Source: Piscinibacter sp. XHJ-5
Lineage (GTDB): Bacteria; Pseudomonadota; Gammaproteobacteria; Burkholderiales; Burkholderiaceae_C
Assembly (NCBI RefSeq): GCF_029855045.1
Contig: NZ_CP123228.1
Span: forward strand, 6,510,001 to 6,574,000
Direction of reading: 5' to 3'
DNA: 64,000 nucleotides
How positions within the stretch are numbered: position 1 is the stretch's first letter; every line of letters begins with the position of its first letter. This document shows, in pieces, positions 55,405 through 63,644 of the stretch. The notes below the pieces were generated by a model. That model saw only the letters and a list, made by a program, of their open reading frames with translations, did no database searches and was not told where the DNA came from. The translations under genes and the position numbers were made by a program.

Positions 55405-56313
55405 TCAGGTGCGCGGCACGATGCGGACGTTGTTGAGCTGCTCGTGCACCTGAAGCAGTGAGGGCACGAACTTGTCGCCGAAACCGAGATTGGCCGCCTG
55501 CACGAAGGTCTGGTGCGCCGCCTCGGCCATGAAGCCGGTGACAGGCAGCATCTCCTGCAGGTGGGTGAAGTAGCGCAGGTCCTTCCGGGCGTTGCCGATG
55601 GCGAACTTCAGGCCGTCGAGCTGGCCGTCTTCGAGCATCTTGCCGACGATCATCTGGAAGATGCCGCTGTTGACGGCGCCCGCCGACACCAGCTGATGCA
55701 CCTTGGCCAGCTCGAGGCCCGCCTTGGCGGCCACCGCCATCGCTTCGCAGACGGCCGCGGCCATCGACATCGCCATCATGTTGTTGACCAGCTTCAGCAC
55801 GTGGCCCTGGCCCGGCCTGCCGGCGTGCACGATGTTCTCGCAGAACGCCGACAGCACCGGGCGCAGCGCCTCCAGGTCGGCCGGCTCGGCGCCCACCATG
55901 GTGTTCAGGCGCCCTTCCTCGGCTTCCTTCGGCGTGCGCGCCAGCGGCGCGTCGACGAAGCGCGTGCCGTGAGCGGCAAAGCTCGCGCGGATGCGCTCGG
56001 TGGAGGCCGGCTCCGCCGTCGACATGTCGACCACATACAGGCCGTCGCGCGCGCCCTGCAGCAGCCCGCCGTCGGCGTACACCACCTCCTCGACCTGCGG
56101 CGAGCCGGTCACGCAGATGAAGACGATGTCGCTGTCACGCGCCAGGGCGGCGTGGCTGTCGACCTCCTTCGCGCCGGCGGCGACCAGGTCGGCAAGCCGG
56201 TCGCGCTCGCGGTGCGCCTTGAAGCTCAGCGCGAAGCCCTTGGCCAGCAGGTTCTTCGCGATGCCGTGGCCCATGAGGCCGGAGAGGCCGATGAAACCGA
56301 TGCGTTGCGTCAT
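55405..56313 (-). CDS. Beta-hydroxyacid dehydrogenase (3-hydroxyisobutyrate dehydrogenase family)
   Basis: NAD(P)-dependent dehydrogenase of 302 residues. The coenzyme fold opens GFIGLSGLMGHGIAKNLLAK. The substrate-binding motif, usually DAPVSGG, reads DAPLARTPKEAEEGRL and so belongs to a variant subgroup. The catalytic Lys lies in GHVLKLVNNMMAMSMAAA. It oxidises a beta-hydroxy acid to an aldehyde or keto acid; the true substrate is unknown. It is the first gene of the minus-strand operon, and a pair of palindromes 39-80 bases upstream of its start may bind the RpiR regulator. Confidence 0.9.
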   Translation of the reverse strand: MTQRIGFIGLSGLMGHGIAKNLLAKGFALSFKAHRERDRLADLVAAGAKEVDSHAALARDSDIVFICVTGSPQVEEVVYADGGLLQGARDGLYVVDMSTAEPASTERIRASFAAHGTRFVDAPLARTPKEAEEGRLNTMVGAEPADLEALRPVLSAFCENIVHAGRPGQGHVLKLVNNMMAMSMAAAVCEAMAVAAKAGLELAKVHQLVSAGAVNSGIFQMIVGKMLEDGQLDGLKFAIGNARKDLRYFTHLQEMLPVTGFMAEAAHQTFVQAANLGFGDKFVPSLLQVHEQLNNVRIVPRT

Positions 56314-56351
56314 GTCCGGTGCACTCCTGTCGGTAGCCGGCGAATGCGTTG

Positions 56352-56393
56352 GAACATTCATTCCGACTTCAACCAATTCCAGAATATGAATTC
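56352..56393. promoter_or_regulatory. Candidate RpiR operator pair upstream of the dehydrogenase operon
   Basis: GAACATTCATTC (56352-56363) and GAATATGAATTC (56382-56393) fit the pattern GAAY-N4-RTTC and begin exactly 30 bases apart. They lie between the RpiR gene and the dehydrogenase start. The same pattern and spacing recur at 57292-57333, which suggests a common regulator, most simply RpiR. Confidence 0.6.
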
Positions 56394-56405
56394 CACCCTG
56401 GACCG

Positions 56406-57269
56406 TCAACTGCCGTTCGTGCGGCGCCGCCTAGGGGAAGCCCTATCCGAGAGATAGTGGCCGGTGGCGACCACCAGCGCCTGCGTCAGGCACACCTGGC
56501 CGACCAGCGAGCGGAACTGCTGGACCGAGTCGTCGCCGAGCTCGAAGCTCACGCGCGCGGACGCCTTCAGCGGCGACAGCGCGCTGTCGGTGATGGCGAT
56601 GACCGCCACGCCGCGCTGGTGGCAGGCCGCCGCCGCATCGACCACCTCGGGCGAGTAGTTGCGGGTGCTGATCGCGACCAGCACCTCGCCCGGCGCGATG
56701 CCGCGCACGAACTCGCCCAGCATGCCGCCCACGCCATCGAGCAGCTGGGTGCGCAGGTCCAGCTGGCGCAGCGCGTACGCCAGGTAGCTGGCGATCGGGA
56801 AGGCGCGGCGCTGGCCGAGGACGTGAATCTGCGGCGCGCCGCCGAGCAGCCGCACGGCCGCCTTCATGTCCCGCGCGTGCACGTTCTCCTCGAGGTGGCT
56901 GAGCTCAGTGATCGCCTCGTCGACGAACTGGTGCAGCACCTGGGTGCCGCCGGTGCCGGCGGGGCGGCCGTTGCCGCGGCGCATCTGCTCGATGCGGTCG
57001 CGGTACGAGGTCGAGCGCTCGACCAGATGGCCGCGGAAGAGCTGCTGCATCTCGGAGAAGCCCCCGAAGCCCAGCGCGTTCGCGAAGCGGATCATCGACG
57101 AAGGCTGCACCTGCGCCGCCTCGGCGATGGCGGCCACCGTGCCGAGCGCCAGGTCGTGCGGCTTTTCCAGCGCGAAGCGCGCGATGCGCTGCAGCTGCTT
57201 GGACAGGCCCGGATAGGCGCGCGAGATGTCGTCCTTCAGCTGCTCGTAGTTCTGGGCGCGTTCCGGCAT
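56406..57269 (-). CDS. RpiR/MurR-family transcriptional regulator
   Basis: Regulator of 287 residues. The N-terminal HTH_6 domain (about 15-90) contains KQLQRIARFALEKPHDLALG and PSSMIRFANALGFGGFSEMQ. A C-terminal SIS domain (about 125-265), which binds a phosphosugar or related ligand in this family, shows HVLGQRRAFPIASYLAYAL and VAISTRNYSPEVVDAAAACH. AAGGA seven bases before the ATG at 57269 fixes the start. It diverges from livM and precedes the dehydrogenase operon, so it sits between both halves of the transporter locus and likely controls both. Confidence 0.92.
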   Translation of the reverse strand: MPERAQNYEQLKDDISRAYPGLSKQLQRIARFALEKPHDLALGTVAAIAEAAQVQPSSMIRFANALGFGGFSEMQQLFRGHLVERSTSYRDRIEQMRRGNGRPAGTGGTQVLHQFVDEAITELSHLEENVHARDMKAAVRLLGGAPQIHVLGQRRAFPIASYLAYALRQLDLRTQLLDGVGGMLGEFVRGIAPGEVLVAISTRNYSPEVVDAAAACHQRGVAVIAITDSALSPLKASARVSFELGDDSVQQFRSLVGQVCLTQALVVATGHYLSDRASPRRRRTNGS

Positions 57270-57291
57270 TGGCGATCCTTGTTTACCCTTA

Positions 57292-57333
57292 GAACGTCTG
57301 TTCTTGTGTGTTCCAAGAATAGAACGTACATTC
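57292..57333. promoter_or_regulatory. Candidate RpiR operator pair between rpiR and livM
   Basis: GAACGTCTGTTC (57292-57303, perfect GAAC/GTTC palindrome) and GAACGTACATTC (57322-57333) start exactly 30 bases apart, i.e. about three helical turns. They lie in the 88-base divergent gap and could control both rpiR and livMGF. The layout matches the pair at 56352-56393. Confidence 0.65.
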
Positions 57334-57357
57334 ATCTGCGTCCACAGGGCTTCACCG

Positions 57358-58389
57358 ATGCCGACGGCCGCTCCCACCGCCAGCCCGCGCACGCCGCTGT
57401 TCACGCTGCCGATGGCGATCACCTTCGCCCTGCTGCTGAGCACGCCGCTGTGGCTGGCGCGGGTGGGGCTGTACCAGTACCTGGCGCTGGAGATCATGAT
57501 CTGGATGCTGTTCGCGCTGGGCTACAACCTGCTGCTCGGCACCAGCGGATTGCCGTCGTTCGGGCACGGCGCGTTCTTCGGCATCGGGGCCTATGCCTTC
57601 GGGCTCCTGCAGCAGCGCGTGTGGGCCTCGCTGTGGTTCGACCTGCTCGGCGCGGTGCTCGTCACCGCCGCCTGCGCGGCGCTGGTGGCGGCCTGCATCT
57701 CGCACCGGCGGGGCATCTACTACGCGCTGCTCACCATCGCCTTCGGCCAGGTCGTCTGGTTCGTGGCCATCAAGTGGCACACCGTCACCGGCGGCGAGGA
57801 CGGTCTGCTGAACATCCAGCGCCTGCCGCTGGAGCTGGGATTCGCCCGCATTCCGCTCAAGAGCAACGAGGCGCTGTTCTATTTCTGCTTCGCCGTCTTC
57901 GCGCTGGTGCTGATCGGGCTGTGGCGCGTCGTGCATTCGCCCTTCGGCCGCATCCTCGGCGCGATCAGGCAGAACGAGCTGCGTGCGGCGTTCGTCGGGC
58001 ACAACGTGTGGCTCTGCAAGTGGCTGGCCTTCGTCATCGCCTCGGCGGTCGCCGGGCTGGCCGGCGCGCTGTTCGCCATGGCGCAGCAGTCGGCCTATCC
58101 CAACGTGATGAGCCTGCATTCGTCGGGCTTCGTCGTGATGATGGTGCTGATCGGCGGCGGTCTCGTGAGCTTCTGGGGGCCCGTGATCGGCGCGCTGTTC
58201 TTCATCCTCGCGCGCGACCTGCTCGGCGCGGCCACCGACACCTGGCTGCTGTGGTATGGGCTGCTGTTCATCGCGATGGTGCTGTGGAAGCCGGAGGGCA
58301 TCGCCGGCGCGTGGCAGGCGTGGCGCCATCGGCCGGCGCCGCCGGCGGTGCGGGCGGCGCACAAGGAGGTGGCGCATGGCCCTGTTTGA
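57358..58389 (+). CDS. HAAT-type ABC transporter permease (LivM-like)
   Basis: Inner-membrane permease of 343 residues with eight to ten membrane segments. Family stretches are MIWMLFALGYNLLLGTSGLP, SFGHGAFFGIGAYAFGLLQQ and the C-terminal GGGLVSFWGPVIGALFFILA. The start at 57358 (MPTAAPTASPRTPLFTLP) has an AGGG ahead; a GTG further upstream would place the candidate operators inside the gene. It is the partner of the LivH-like protein at 53.1 kb. The end overlaps livG by 14 bases. Confidence 0.92.
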   Translation: MPTAAPTASPRTPLFTLPMAITFALLLSTPLWLARVGLYQYLALEIMIWMLFALGYNLLLGTSGLPSFGHGAFFGIGAYAFGLLQQRVWASLWFDLLGAVLVTAACAALVAACISHRRGIYYALLTIAFGQVVWFVAIKWHTVTGGEDGLLNIQRLPLELGFARIPLKSNEALFYFCFAVFALVLIGLWRVVHSPFGRILGAIRQNELRAAFVGHNVWLCKWLAFVIASAVAGLAGALFAMAQQSAYPNVMSLHSSGFVVMMVLIGGGLVSFWGPVIGALFFILARDLLGAATDTWLLWYGLLFIAMVLWKPEGIAGAWQAWRHRPAPPAVRAAHKEVAHGPV

Positions 58390-59125
58390 AGCTCGCCACC
58401 TGCACAAGCGCTTCGGCGATCAGGTGGTCTTGCAGGACCTGAGCCTCGCCTTCGAGGAAGGCCGGTTGTCCGGGATCATGGGACCGAACGGCGCCGGCAA
58501 GACCACCTGCTTCAACGTGCTGACCGGCCGCTACGCACCGGACCACGGAAGCGTGCACTTCGCGGGGCGCGACATCACCGGCATGCCGCCGCGGCAGATC
58601 GCGCGGCTCGGACTGTCGCGTTCGTTCCAGGTCATGAACCTGTTCAACGACTACAGCGCGCTGGACAACGTGCGGGTCGCCCTGCCGCGCGTGCGGCGGC
58701 GCGGCTTCACCTGGTGGCGCGACCTGGACGCCGACAGCGCCGCGCAGGACGAGGCGGCCGCCGCGCTGGCGCGCGTCGGGCTCGCCGGCAAGGAGCTCAT
58801 GCCAGCCAAGGGCCTGTCGTACGGCGAGCGCCGTGCACTGGAGATCGCCGTGGCGCTGGCAGCCGGTCCGCGCCTGCTGTTCCTCGACGAGCCGACTGCC
58901 GGCCTCGGCGCCGAAGGCATCGACCGCCTCGCCGAGCTGATCGCCGAGCTGAAGCGGCAGCTCACCATCGTCGTCATCGAGCACGACATGCGCTTCCTGT
59001 TCCGCCTCGCCGACACCGTGTCGGTCATCCACTGGGGCCAGGTGATCGCCTCGGGCACGCCGCGGGCGCTGCGCGACAACCCCTGGGTGCAGCGGTCCAA
59101 CATCGGAGCGCTCGCCGATGCGTGA
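58376..59125 (+). CDS. HAAT-type ABC transporter ATPase (LivG-like)
   Basis: ATP-binding subunit of 249 residues. Walker A GPNGAGKTT, signature LSYGERRALEIAVAL (the LSYG variant typical of LivG) and Walker B LLFLDEPTAGLG are intact, followed by the switch His in IVVIEHDM. AGGAGG six bases before the ATG at 58376, within the end of livM, is an ideal ribosome-binding site. It overlaps livF by eight bases. Confidence 0.94.
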   Translation: MALFEARHLHKRFGDQVVLQDLSLAFEEGRLSGIMGPNGAGKTTCFNVLTGRYAPDHGSVHFAGRDITGMPPRQIARLGLSRSFQVMNLFNDYSALDNVRVALPRVRRRGFTWWRDLDADSAAQDEAAAALARVGLAGKELMPAKGLSYGERRALEIAVALAAGPRLLFLDEPTAGLGAEGIDRLAELIAELKRQLTIVVIEHDMRFLFRLADTVSVIHWGQVIASGTPRALRDNPWVQRSNIGALADA

Positions 59126-59870
59126 CGCCGCCGTGCTCGAACGTCTGCCCTCGGCCGCGGGCGCCACCGCCGCGATGCTGGAGGTCGAGGCCATCCTCAC
59201 CTTCCACGGCGACACGCAGGTGCTGTTCGGCGTCTCGCTGTCGATCGCGCCCGGCGAGGTGGTGGCACTGCTCGGGCCCAACGGCGCCGGCAAGACCACC
59301 ACCCTGCGCTCCATCCTCGGTCTCACGCCGGTTCGCCTCGGCCGCATCCGCTTCGACGGCCGCGACATCACCCGGCTGCCCACGCACGAGATCGCGCACA
59401 TGGGGCTGTCGTGGGTGCCCGACGACCGCCGCGTCTTTCCGACGCTCACCGTGGCACGCAACCTGTCCATCGCGCGCAAGAGAACCCGCTTTCGCGCCTG
59501 GTCGCTCGGCGAGTGCTTCGAGATCTTCAGTGCGCTCGAGCACCTGATGCACCGCGAATGCGAGAACCTGTCGGGCGGCGAGATGCAGATGGTGGCGATC
59601 TCGCGCGCGCTGCTCGGCGCGCCGGGACTCGTGCTGTTCGACGAGCCCAGCCAGGGCCTCGCACCGAAGGTCGTGCAGGACGTGATGAGGACCATCACGC
59701 GGCTGAAGGACGAAGGCATCGCGGTGCTCGTGGTCGAGCAGAACGTGCACAGCGCGCTGGCCGTCGCCGACCGCGTCTGCGTGATGGACCACGGCCGCAT
59801 CGTGCACCACGGCCCGGCTCGCGAGCTGCTCGAAGACGCGGCCGCGCGCACGCGCCTGCTGGGTGCCTGA
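59118..59870 (+). CDS. HAAT-type ABC transporter ATPase (LivF-like)
   Basis: Second ATP-binding subunit, 250 residues. After about 20 extra N-terminal residues the LivF domain starts at MLEVEAILTFHGDTQVLFGV. Walker A GPNGAGKTT, signature ENLSGGEMQMVAISRAL and Walker B LVLFDEPSQGLAP are normal. It forms the heterodimeric motor with the LivG-like protein. The ATG at 59175 could be the true start if the extra residues are not translated. The next gene begins one base after the stop codon. Confidence 0.94.
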   Translation: MRDAAVLERLPSAAGATAAMLEVEAILTFHGDTQVLFGVSLSIAPGEVVALLGPNGAGKTTTLRSILGLTPVRLGRIRFDGRDITRLPTHEIAHMGLSWVPDDRRVFPTLTVARNLSIARKRTRFRAWSLGECFEIFSALEHLMHRECENLSGGEMQMVAISRALLGAPGLVLFDEPSQGLAPKVVQDVMRTITRLKDEGIAVLVVEQNVHSALAVADRVCVMDHGRIVHHGPARELLEDAAARTRLLGA

Positions 59871-59871
59871 C

Positions 59872-60510
59872 ATGGCCACGCCGCTGCTGCGCGTCCAGGG
59901 GCTGCGCAAGCAGTACACGCGAGGCCTGCTGCGGCCGCAGGTGACCTTCTCGCTCGCCGCCGACTTCACCGTCGACGCGGCCGGCGTCATCGGCGTGATG
60001 GGGCCCAACGGCTCCGGCAAGACGACGCTGTTCGAGCTGATCACCGGCGGCAACGTGCCCAGCGCGGGCCGCGTGCTGGTCGACGGTCAGGACATCCATG
60101 CGGTGCGCCATCGCGAGCGCGACCGCCTGGCGATCCATTACCACCAGTCGTACCAGGTGCGTTCGTTCAAGCGCCGACGGCCGGCGTTCATGATGGAACG
60201 CGCGCACACCCCCTCGCCGCTGGTGCACCTGTTCGACGAGCCGCAGTTCAACACGCAGGACGGCTACATCGGCTTCATGCTCGATTTCTTCCGCCGGCTG
60301 CGCGCGCAGCAGCGGCTGGTGTTCCTCTGTCTGCATCCCAACGAGCCGTTCCACGTGGACATCCTGCGCGAGAGCTGCGACCGGTTCATCTTCGTGCACC
60401 AGGGACGGCTCACGCATGCGGCATCGTTTTCGCAGCTGACGCGCGACGAGCGGGTGAAGGCTTATCTCGGACGGCTCGCGCCAGTGGACGAGCACACCGC
60501 CGCGGAGTAA
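59872..60510 (+). CDS. Reduced ABC-type ATPase lacking the signature motif
   Basis: Third ATPase-like gene of the operon, 212 residues. Walker A is perfect (GPNGSGKTTLFELITGG), a Gln-loop candidate is YHQSYQVRSF, Walker B is LVHLFDEPQFN and the switch His lies in FLCLHPNEPF. The helical region that should carry LSGGQ between the Gln loop and Walker B is shortened to a basic stretch (KRRRPAFMMERAH), and no signature motif is found. It may bind ATP without forming a normal motor dimer, perhaps regulating the LivGF pair. The start at 59872 was preferred to a GTG that overlaps livF. Confidence 0.8.
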   Translation: MATPLLRVQGLRKQYTRGLLRPQVTFSLAADFTVDAAGVIGVMGPNGSGKTTLFELITGGNVPSAGRVLVDGQDIHAVRHRERDRLAIHYHQSYQVRSFKRRRPAFMMERAHTPSPLVHLFDEPQFNTQDGYIGFMLDFFRRLRAQQRLVFLCLHPNEPFHVDILRESCDRFIFVHQGRLTHAASFSQLTRDERVKAYLGRLAPVDEHTAAE

Positions 60511-60535
60511 CTTGGCGGCATCGCACGAGACCGCC

Positions 60536-61774
60536 ATGGACGAGCAGGATTCCCATCGGTCGCCGAGAGCATGGCTGCTCGGGGTGCTCGCCCTTGCGCT
60601 GATCCTGGGCAGCGTGCTGCTCGCACAGCCGCCCGACCGGGCACCCGCGCCGGCCGCACCGGCGGGGCGCGTGCCCACCAAGCACAGTCCCCCCGCGCCG
60701 ACTCGCCCCGCGCCGGCCGCACCTGCCCCGGCCGTGCCCGACAAGCCGGTGCTGCGGGTCGCGGGTGCTGCCACCGCCGAAGGCGAAACCTGCGGCTTCG
60801 GCCGCGCCGCGCCGGCGGCCGACGATCCGTATGGCCTGCAGCACCTGCCGCCCGTGGTGCGCCAGCGCGCGCTCGACGCGGTGGAGGGACGGCTGCTGGC
60901 CAGCGCCGATCCGCAGGTGCGGGCCGCCGCCTGGCTGATCGGCTCGCGGGCGCGCGGCGGCAGCCGGGCGCGCATCGAGCAGCTGGCGCGGCTGGCGGCG
61001 GTATCGCAGGATCCGATCGTCTACGCGATCGCCCTGGAGGGCTGCGGCGACCGCACGGGACAGGAGGCCGCCGCCTGCGCGCTGCTGAGCCGATCGCAAG
61101 GCGTGCGTCTGGACGCCGACAACGCCCAGCCCTGGCTGGCGCTCGCCGCGACCGCCCGCGAGCAGCGTGACGGCGACGCAGAGGCCGAAGCGATGCGGCG
61201 CGCCGCGCGGGCGATGCGCAGCGACGCGCATGACAGCCTGCTGCCGGCGCTGGTCGATCGTGCGCTCGGCGAGCAGGCGCCGCCGCTGCAGCGCACGCTC
61301 GCGGTATCCGCAAGCTGGACGATCCAGGCCGCCTGGCCGGCATCGCACACCAGCCAGGCCCACGCGTATTGCATCACCGACCTGAGCGCCGATGCGGACC
61401 GGCGGGCGGTGTGCCATGCGCTCGCCGAAACGCTGGCCTATCGCGGCACCAGCGTCGCCGACCTGGGGGTCGGTCTGGCCATCGGCACCGCGCTCGGCTG
61501 GTCGGCGCAGCGACTCGCCGGGCTGCAGCTGGAGCACGATGCGCTCAGCGAGGCGGCCTTCACGCCGCTGATCGGCGCCGACCTCAGCTGCGAGGGGGTC
61601 GAGCAGCTGCGCGCGTGGAGCCGCGAAGTGGGCCGTCACGGCGAACTGCAGGCGATGCGCAAGGTGCTGGCGGAGAGCGGGCGCAGCATCGAGGCCTGGA
61701 GCGCGCAGCACCAGCGCAACTTCGCGCTGGCAGCGGCCACGGTGCAGATGGCGACGGAGGAAGCCGGACGGTGA
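60536..61774 (+). CDS. Membrane-anchored or exported protein of unknown function
   Basis: Not recognised. The 412-residue product has one N-terminal hydrophobic segment (about 13-31, WLLGVLALALILGSVLLAQ), then a Pro/Ala-rich linker (about 33-75). A helical domain follows with DPQVRAAAWLIGSRARGGSR and DPIVYAIALEGCGD, resembling degenerate helical repeats, and several cysteines. It is probably attached to the inner membrane and faces the periplasm. It follows the transporter operon by 25 bases on the same strand but shows no link to transport. Similar anchored helical proteins of unknown role are common in Burkholderiales. Confidence 0.75.
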   Translation: MDEQDSHRSPRAWLLGVLALALILGSVLLAQPPDRAPAPAAPAGRVPTKHSPPAPTRPAPAAPAPAVPDKPVLRVAGAATAEGETCGFGRAAPAADDPYGLQHLPPVVRQRALDAVEGRLLASADPQVRAAAWLIGSRARGGSRARIEQLARLAAVSQDPIVYAIALEGCGDRTGQEAAACALLSRSQGVRLDADNAQPWLALAATAREQRDGDAEAEAMRRAARAMRSDAHDSLLPALVDRALGEQAPPLQRTLAVSASWTIQAAWPASHTSQAHAYCITDLSADADRRAVCHALAETLAYRGTSVADLGVGLAIGTALGWSAQRLAGLQLEHDALSEAAFTPLIGADLSCEGVEQLRAWSREVGRHGELQAMRKVLAESGRSIEAWSAQHQRNFALAAATVQMATEEAGR

Positions 61775-61817
61775 TCGCCGAGGGTCGGCGGGCATCGCAA
61801 TGCCCGCCTCCCATGAC

Positions 61818-62576
61818 CTACAGCATCTGCCCGCCGGACGCCTCGATGCGCTGGGCGTTGATCCAGCCGTTGGCCGGCAGCAGCAAGCTCGCGATGACGC
61901 CGCCGATGTCGTCGGGCACGCCGACGCGGCCCAGGGCGGTCTGCGAGGCGATGAAGGCGTTGAGCTGCGCGTCGTCGCGCACCCGGCCGCCGCCGAAGTC
62001 GGTCTCGATGGCGCCCGGCGCCACCACGTTCACCGCAATGCGCCGCGGCCCGAGCTCCTTGGCGAGGTAGCGGGTCAGCACCTCCACCGCGCCCTTGATG
62101 GCGGCGTAGGCGGCGTGGCCGGGCAATGTCATGCGGGTCAGTCCGCTGGAGAGGTTGACGATGCGTCCGCCGTCGGCGATGAGCGGCAGCAGCGCCTGTG
62201 TCAGGAAGAAAACGCCCTTCAGGTGCACGTCGACCAGTTCGTCGAACTGCGCTTCGGTGGTCTCGGCGAAGCCGGCATGGACGCCGACGCCCGCGTTGTT
62301 GACCAGGAAGTCGAACTGCTCGCGCTGCCACTGCTGGGCCAGCGCGGCGCGCAGCTGCGTCGTGAAGGCGGCGAAGCTGCGACTGTCGGCGATGTCCAGC
62401 GGCAGGGCGAGCGCGCGGCGGCCCAGCCGGCGGATCTGCTCGACGACCCCCGCCGCCTCGTCGGCGCGGCTGCGGTAGGTCAGGACGATGTCGCTGCCTT
62501 GCGCCGCGAGATGGAGGGCGGCGTTCTTGCCGAGACCGCGGCTGCCGCCGGTGACCAGTGCGAGGGAAGTGCCCAT
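61818..62576 (-). CDS. Short-chain dehydrogenase/reductase
   Basis: NAD(P)-dependent oxidoreductase of 252 residues. GGSRGLGKNAALHLA (coenzyme), NNAGVGVHAGF, catalytic Ser in NLSSGLTRM and YAAIKGAVEVL (Tyr-x3-Lys) are all present. The end APGAIETDFGGG resembles 3-oxoacyl-ACP reductase-type SDRs with a Gly-rich substrate loop. The start at 62576 is supported by GAGG at the right distance; an ATG four codons upstream is less well placed. It diverges from a LysR gene, the usual arrangement in which LysR activates the neighbouring gene. Confidence 0.92.
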   Translation of the reverse strand: MGTSLALVTGGSRGLGKNAALHLAAQGSDIVLTYRSRADEAAGVVEQIRRLGRRALALPLDIADSRSFAAFTTQLRAALAQQWQREQFDFLVNNAGVGVHAGFAETTEAQFDELVDVHLKGVFFLTQALLPLIADGGRIVNLSSGLTRMTLPGHAAYAAIKGAVEVLTRYLAKELGPRRIAVNVVAPGAIETDFGGGRVRDDAQLNAFIASQTALGRVGVPDDIGGVIASLLLPANGWINAQRIEASGGQML

Positions 62577-62646
62577 CGGATGCCTCATTCAGTGGGTTGC
62601 GATGGAGTCACTTTATTGGTCGATCCGATCGCGATAAAGGTGTCCA

Positions 62647-62673
62647 ATCTGATCGCACTGTTCAAGTTCAGAT
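62647..62673. promoter_or_regulatory. Candidate LysR-type binding site
   Basis: ATCTGA (62647-62652) and TCAGAT (62668-62673) are inverted and lie in the 110-base gap between the SDR and LysR start codons. A second related element (GATCGCGAT) lies nearby at about 62629. The position fits a LysR autoregulatory site, but the spacing is wider than the usual T-N11-A. Confidence 0.35.
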
Positions 62674-62686
62674 GACAATGTGAGCC

Positions 62687-63598
62687 ATGAATCAGCTCGA
62701 TGCGATGCATGTCTTCGTCCGGGTCGCTGAACTGACCAGCTTCACGCAGGCTGCCGCGAGCCTGGGCGTGCCGAAGGCGCGGGTCTCCACGACGGTGCAG
62801 CAGCTGGAAGCGGCGCTCGGCACCCGGCTGCTGCAGCGGACCACCCGCCGCGTGCAGGTCACGCAGGACGGCCAGGCGTTCTACGAGCGGTGCAAGGACC
62901 TGCTGGCCGACGTGGAGGAGTTGCAGACGATGTTCCAGCAGGGGGCGCAGGCGCTGCGCGGTCGCTTGCGCATCGACATGCCCACCGGGGTGGCGCGCGA
63001 CCTCGTCATCCCGCGCCTGCCGGAGTTTCTCGCCGCGCATCCCGGCATCGAACTGGAGCTGAGCAGCACCGACCGGCGGGTCGACCTGGTGCGCGAAGGG
63101 TTCGACTGCGTGCTGCGCATCGGCGCGCTGGAGGATTCCGGCCTGGTGGCGCGGCCGCTCGGGTCCATGCCGCAGATCAACGTCGCGAGCGCCGCCTACC
63201 TGCGCGAGCACGGCGTGCCGCGACGTCTGGAAGACCTGGCGGGACACCGGCTGGTCCACTTCGCGGCGACGCTCGGCGGCAAGTCGGCCGGCTTCGAGTA
63301 CGTCGACGGCGGTCACACGCGCTTCATCGCGATGCCGGGCGCGCTGACGGTGAACAACGCCGAGGCGTACGAAAGCGCGTGCCTGGCCGGGCTGGGCCTG
63401 ATCCAGGCGCCCGCGCCGGGGCTGCGACGCTGGCTCGAGCAAGGCACGCTGGTCGAGGTGCTGGCGCAGCATCGGGCGCCGCCGATGCCGGTGTCGCTGC
63501 TGGTGCCGAATCGGCGCCATCCGGCCAAGCGGGTGCAGGCCGTGATGGCTTGGCTCGCGAGGGTGCTGGAGGGCCATGTGGGGGCGAAGGGTCTTTGA
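62687..63598 (+). CDS. LysR-family transcriptional regulator
   Basis: Regulator of 303 residues. The N-terminal winged helix reads MHVFVRVAELTSFTQAAASL and VPKARVSTTVQQLEAALGTR, followed by LLQRTTRRVQVTQDGQAFYE. The C-terminal periplasmic-binding-like domain contains GRLRIDMPTGVARDLVIPRL and FDCVLRIGALEDSGLVARPL, as in the DsdC/AaeR-like large subgroup. It probably controls the divergent SDR gene. The inducer is unknown. Confidence 0.93.
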   Translation: MNQLDAMHVFVRVAELTSFTQAAASLGVPKARVSTTVQQLEAALGTRLLQRTTRRVQVTQDGQAFYERCKDLLADVEELQTMFQQGAQALRGRLRIDMPTGVARDLVIPRLPEFLAAHPGIELELSSTDRRVDLVREGFDCVLRIGALEDSGLVARPLGSMPQINVASAAYLREHGVPRRLEDLAGHRLVHFAATLGGKSAGFEYVDGGHTRFIAMPGALTVNNAEAYESACLAGLGLIQAPAPGLRRWLEQGTLVEVLAQHRAPPMPVSLLVPNRRHPAKRVQAVMAWLARVLEGHVGAKGL

Positions 63599-63610
63599 AA
63601 TCTGCTCCAC

Positions 63611-63638
63611 TTGCCATCCACATGGATGGTGCTAGGAT
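63611..63638 (+). promoter_or_regulatory. Promoter with internal operator before the RHH gene
   Basis: TTGCCA (63611-63616) and TAGGAT (63633-63638) are separated by 16 bases and resemble sigma-70 -35 and -10 elements. The spacer holds the perfect inverted repeat CCATCC/GGATGG (63614-63629). The -10 lies six bases before the ATG, so the transcript would be nearly leaderless. The palindrome is a likely binding site for the encoded protein. Confidence 0.6.
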
Positions 63639-63644
63639 GGCGAC

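Noticed and set aside
57304..57357. Earlier start for the LivM-like permease
   Set aside because: It would add 18 non-hydrophobic residues and place the second candidate operator inside the coding region; the ATG at 57358 fits the family better.
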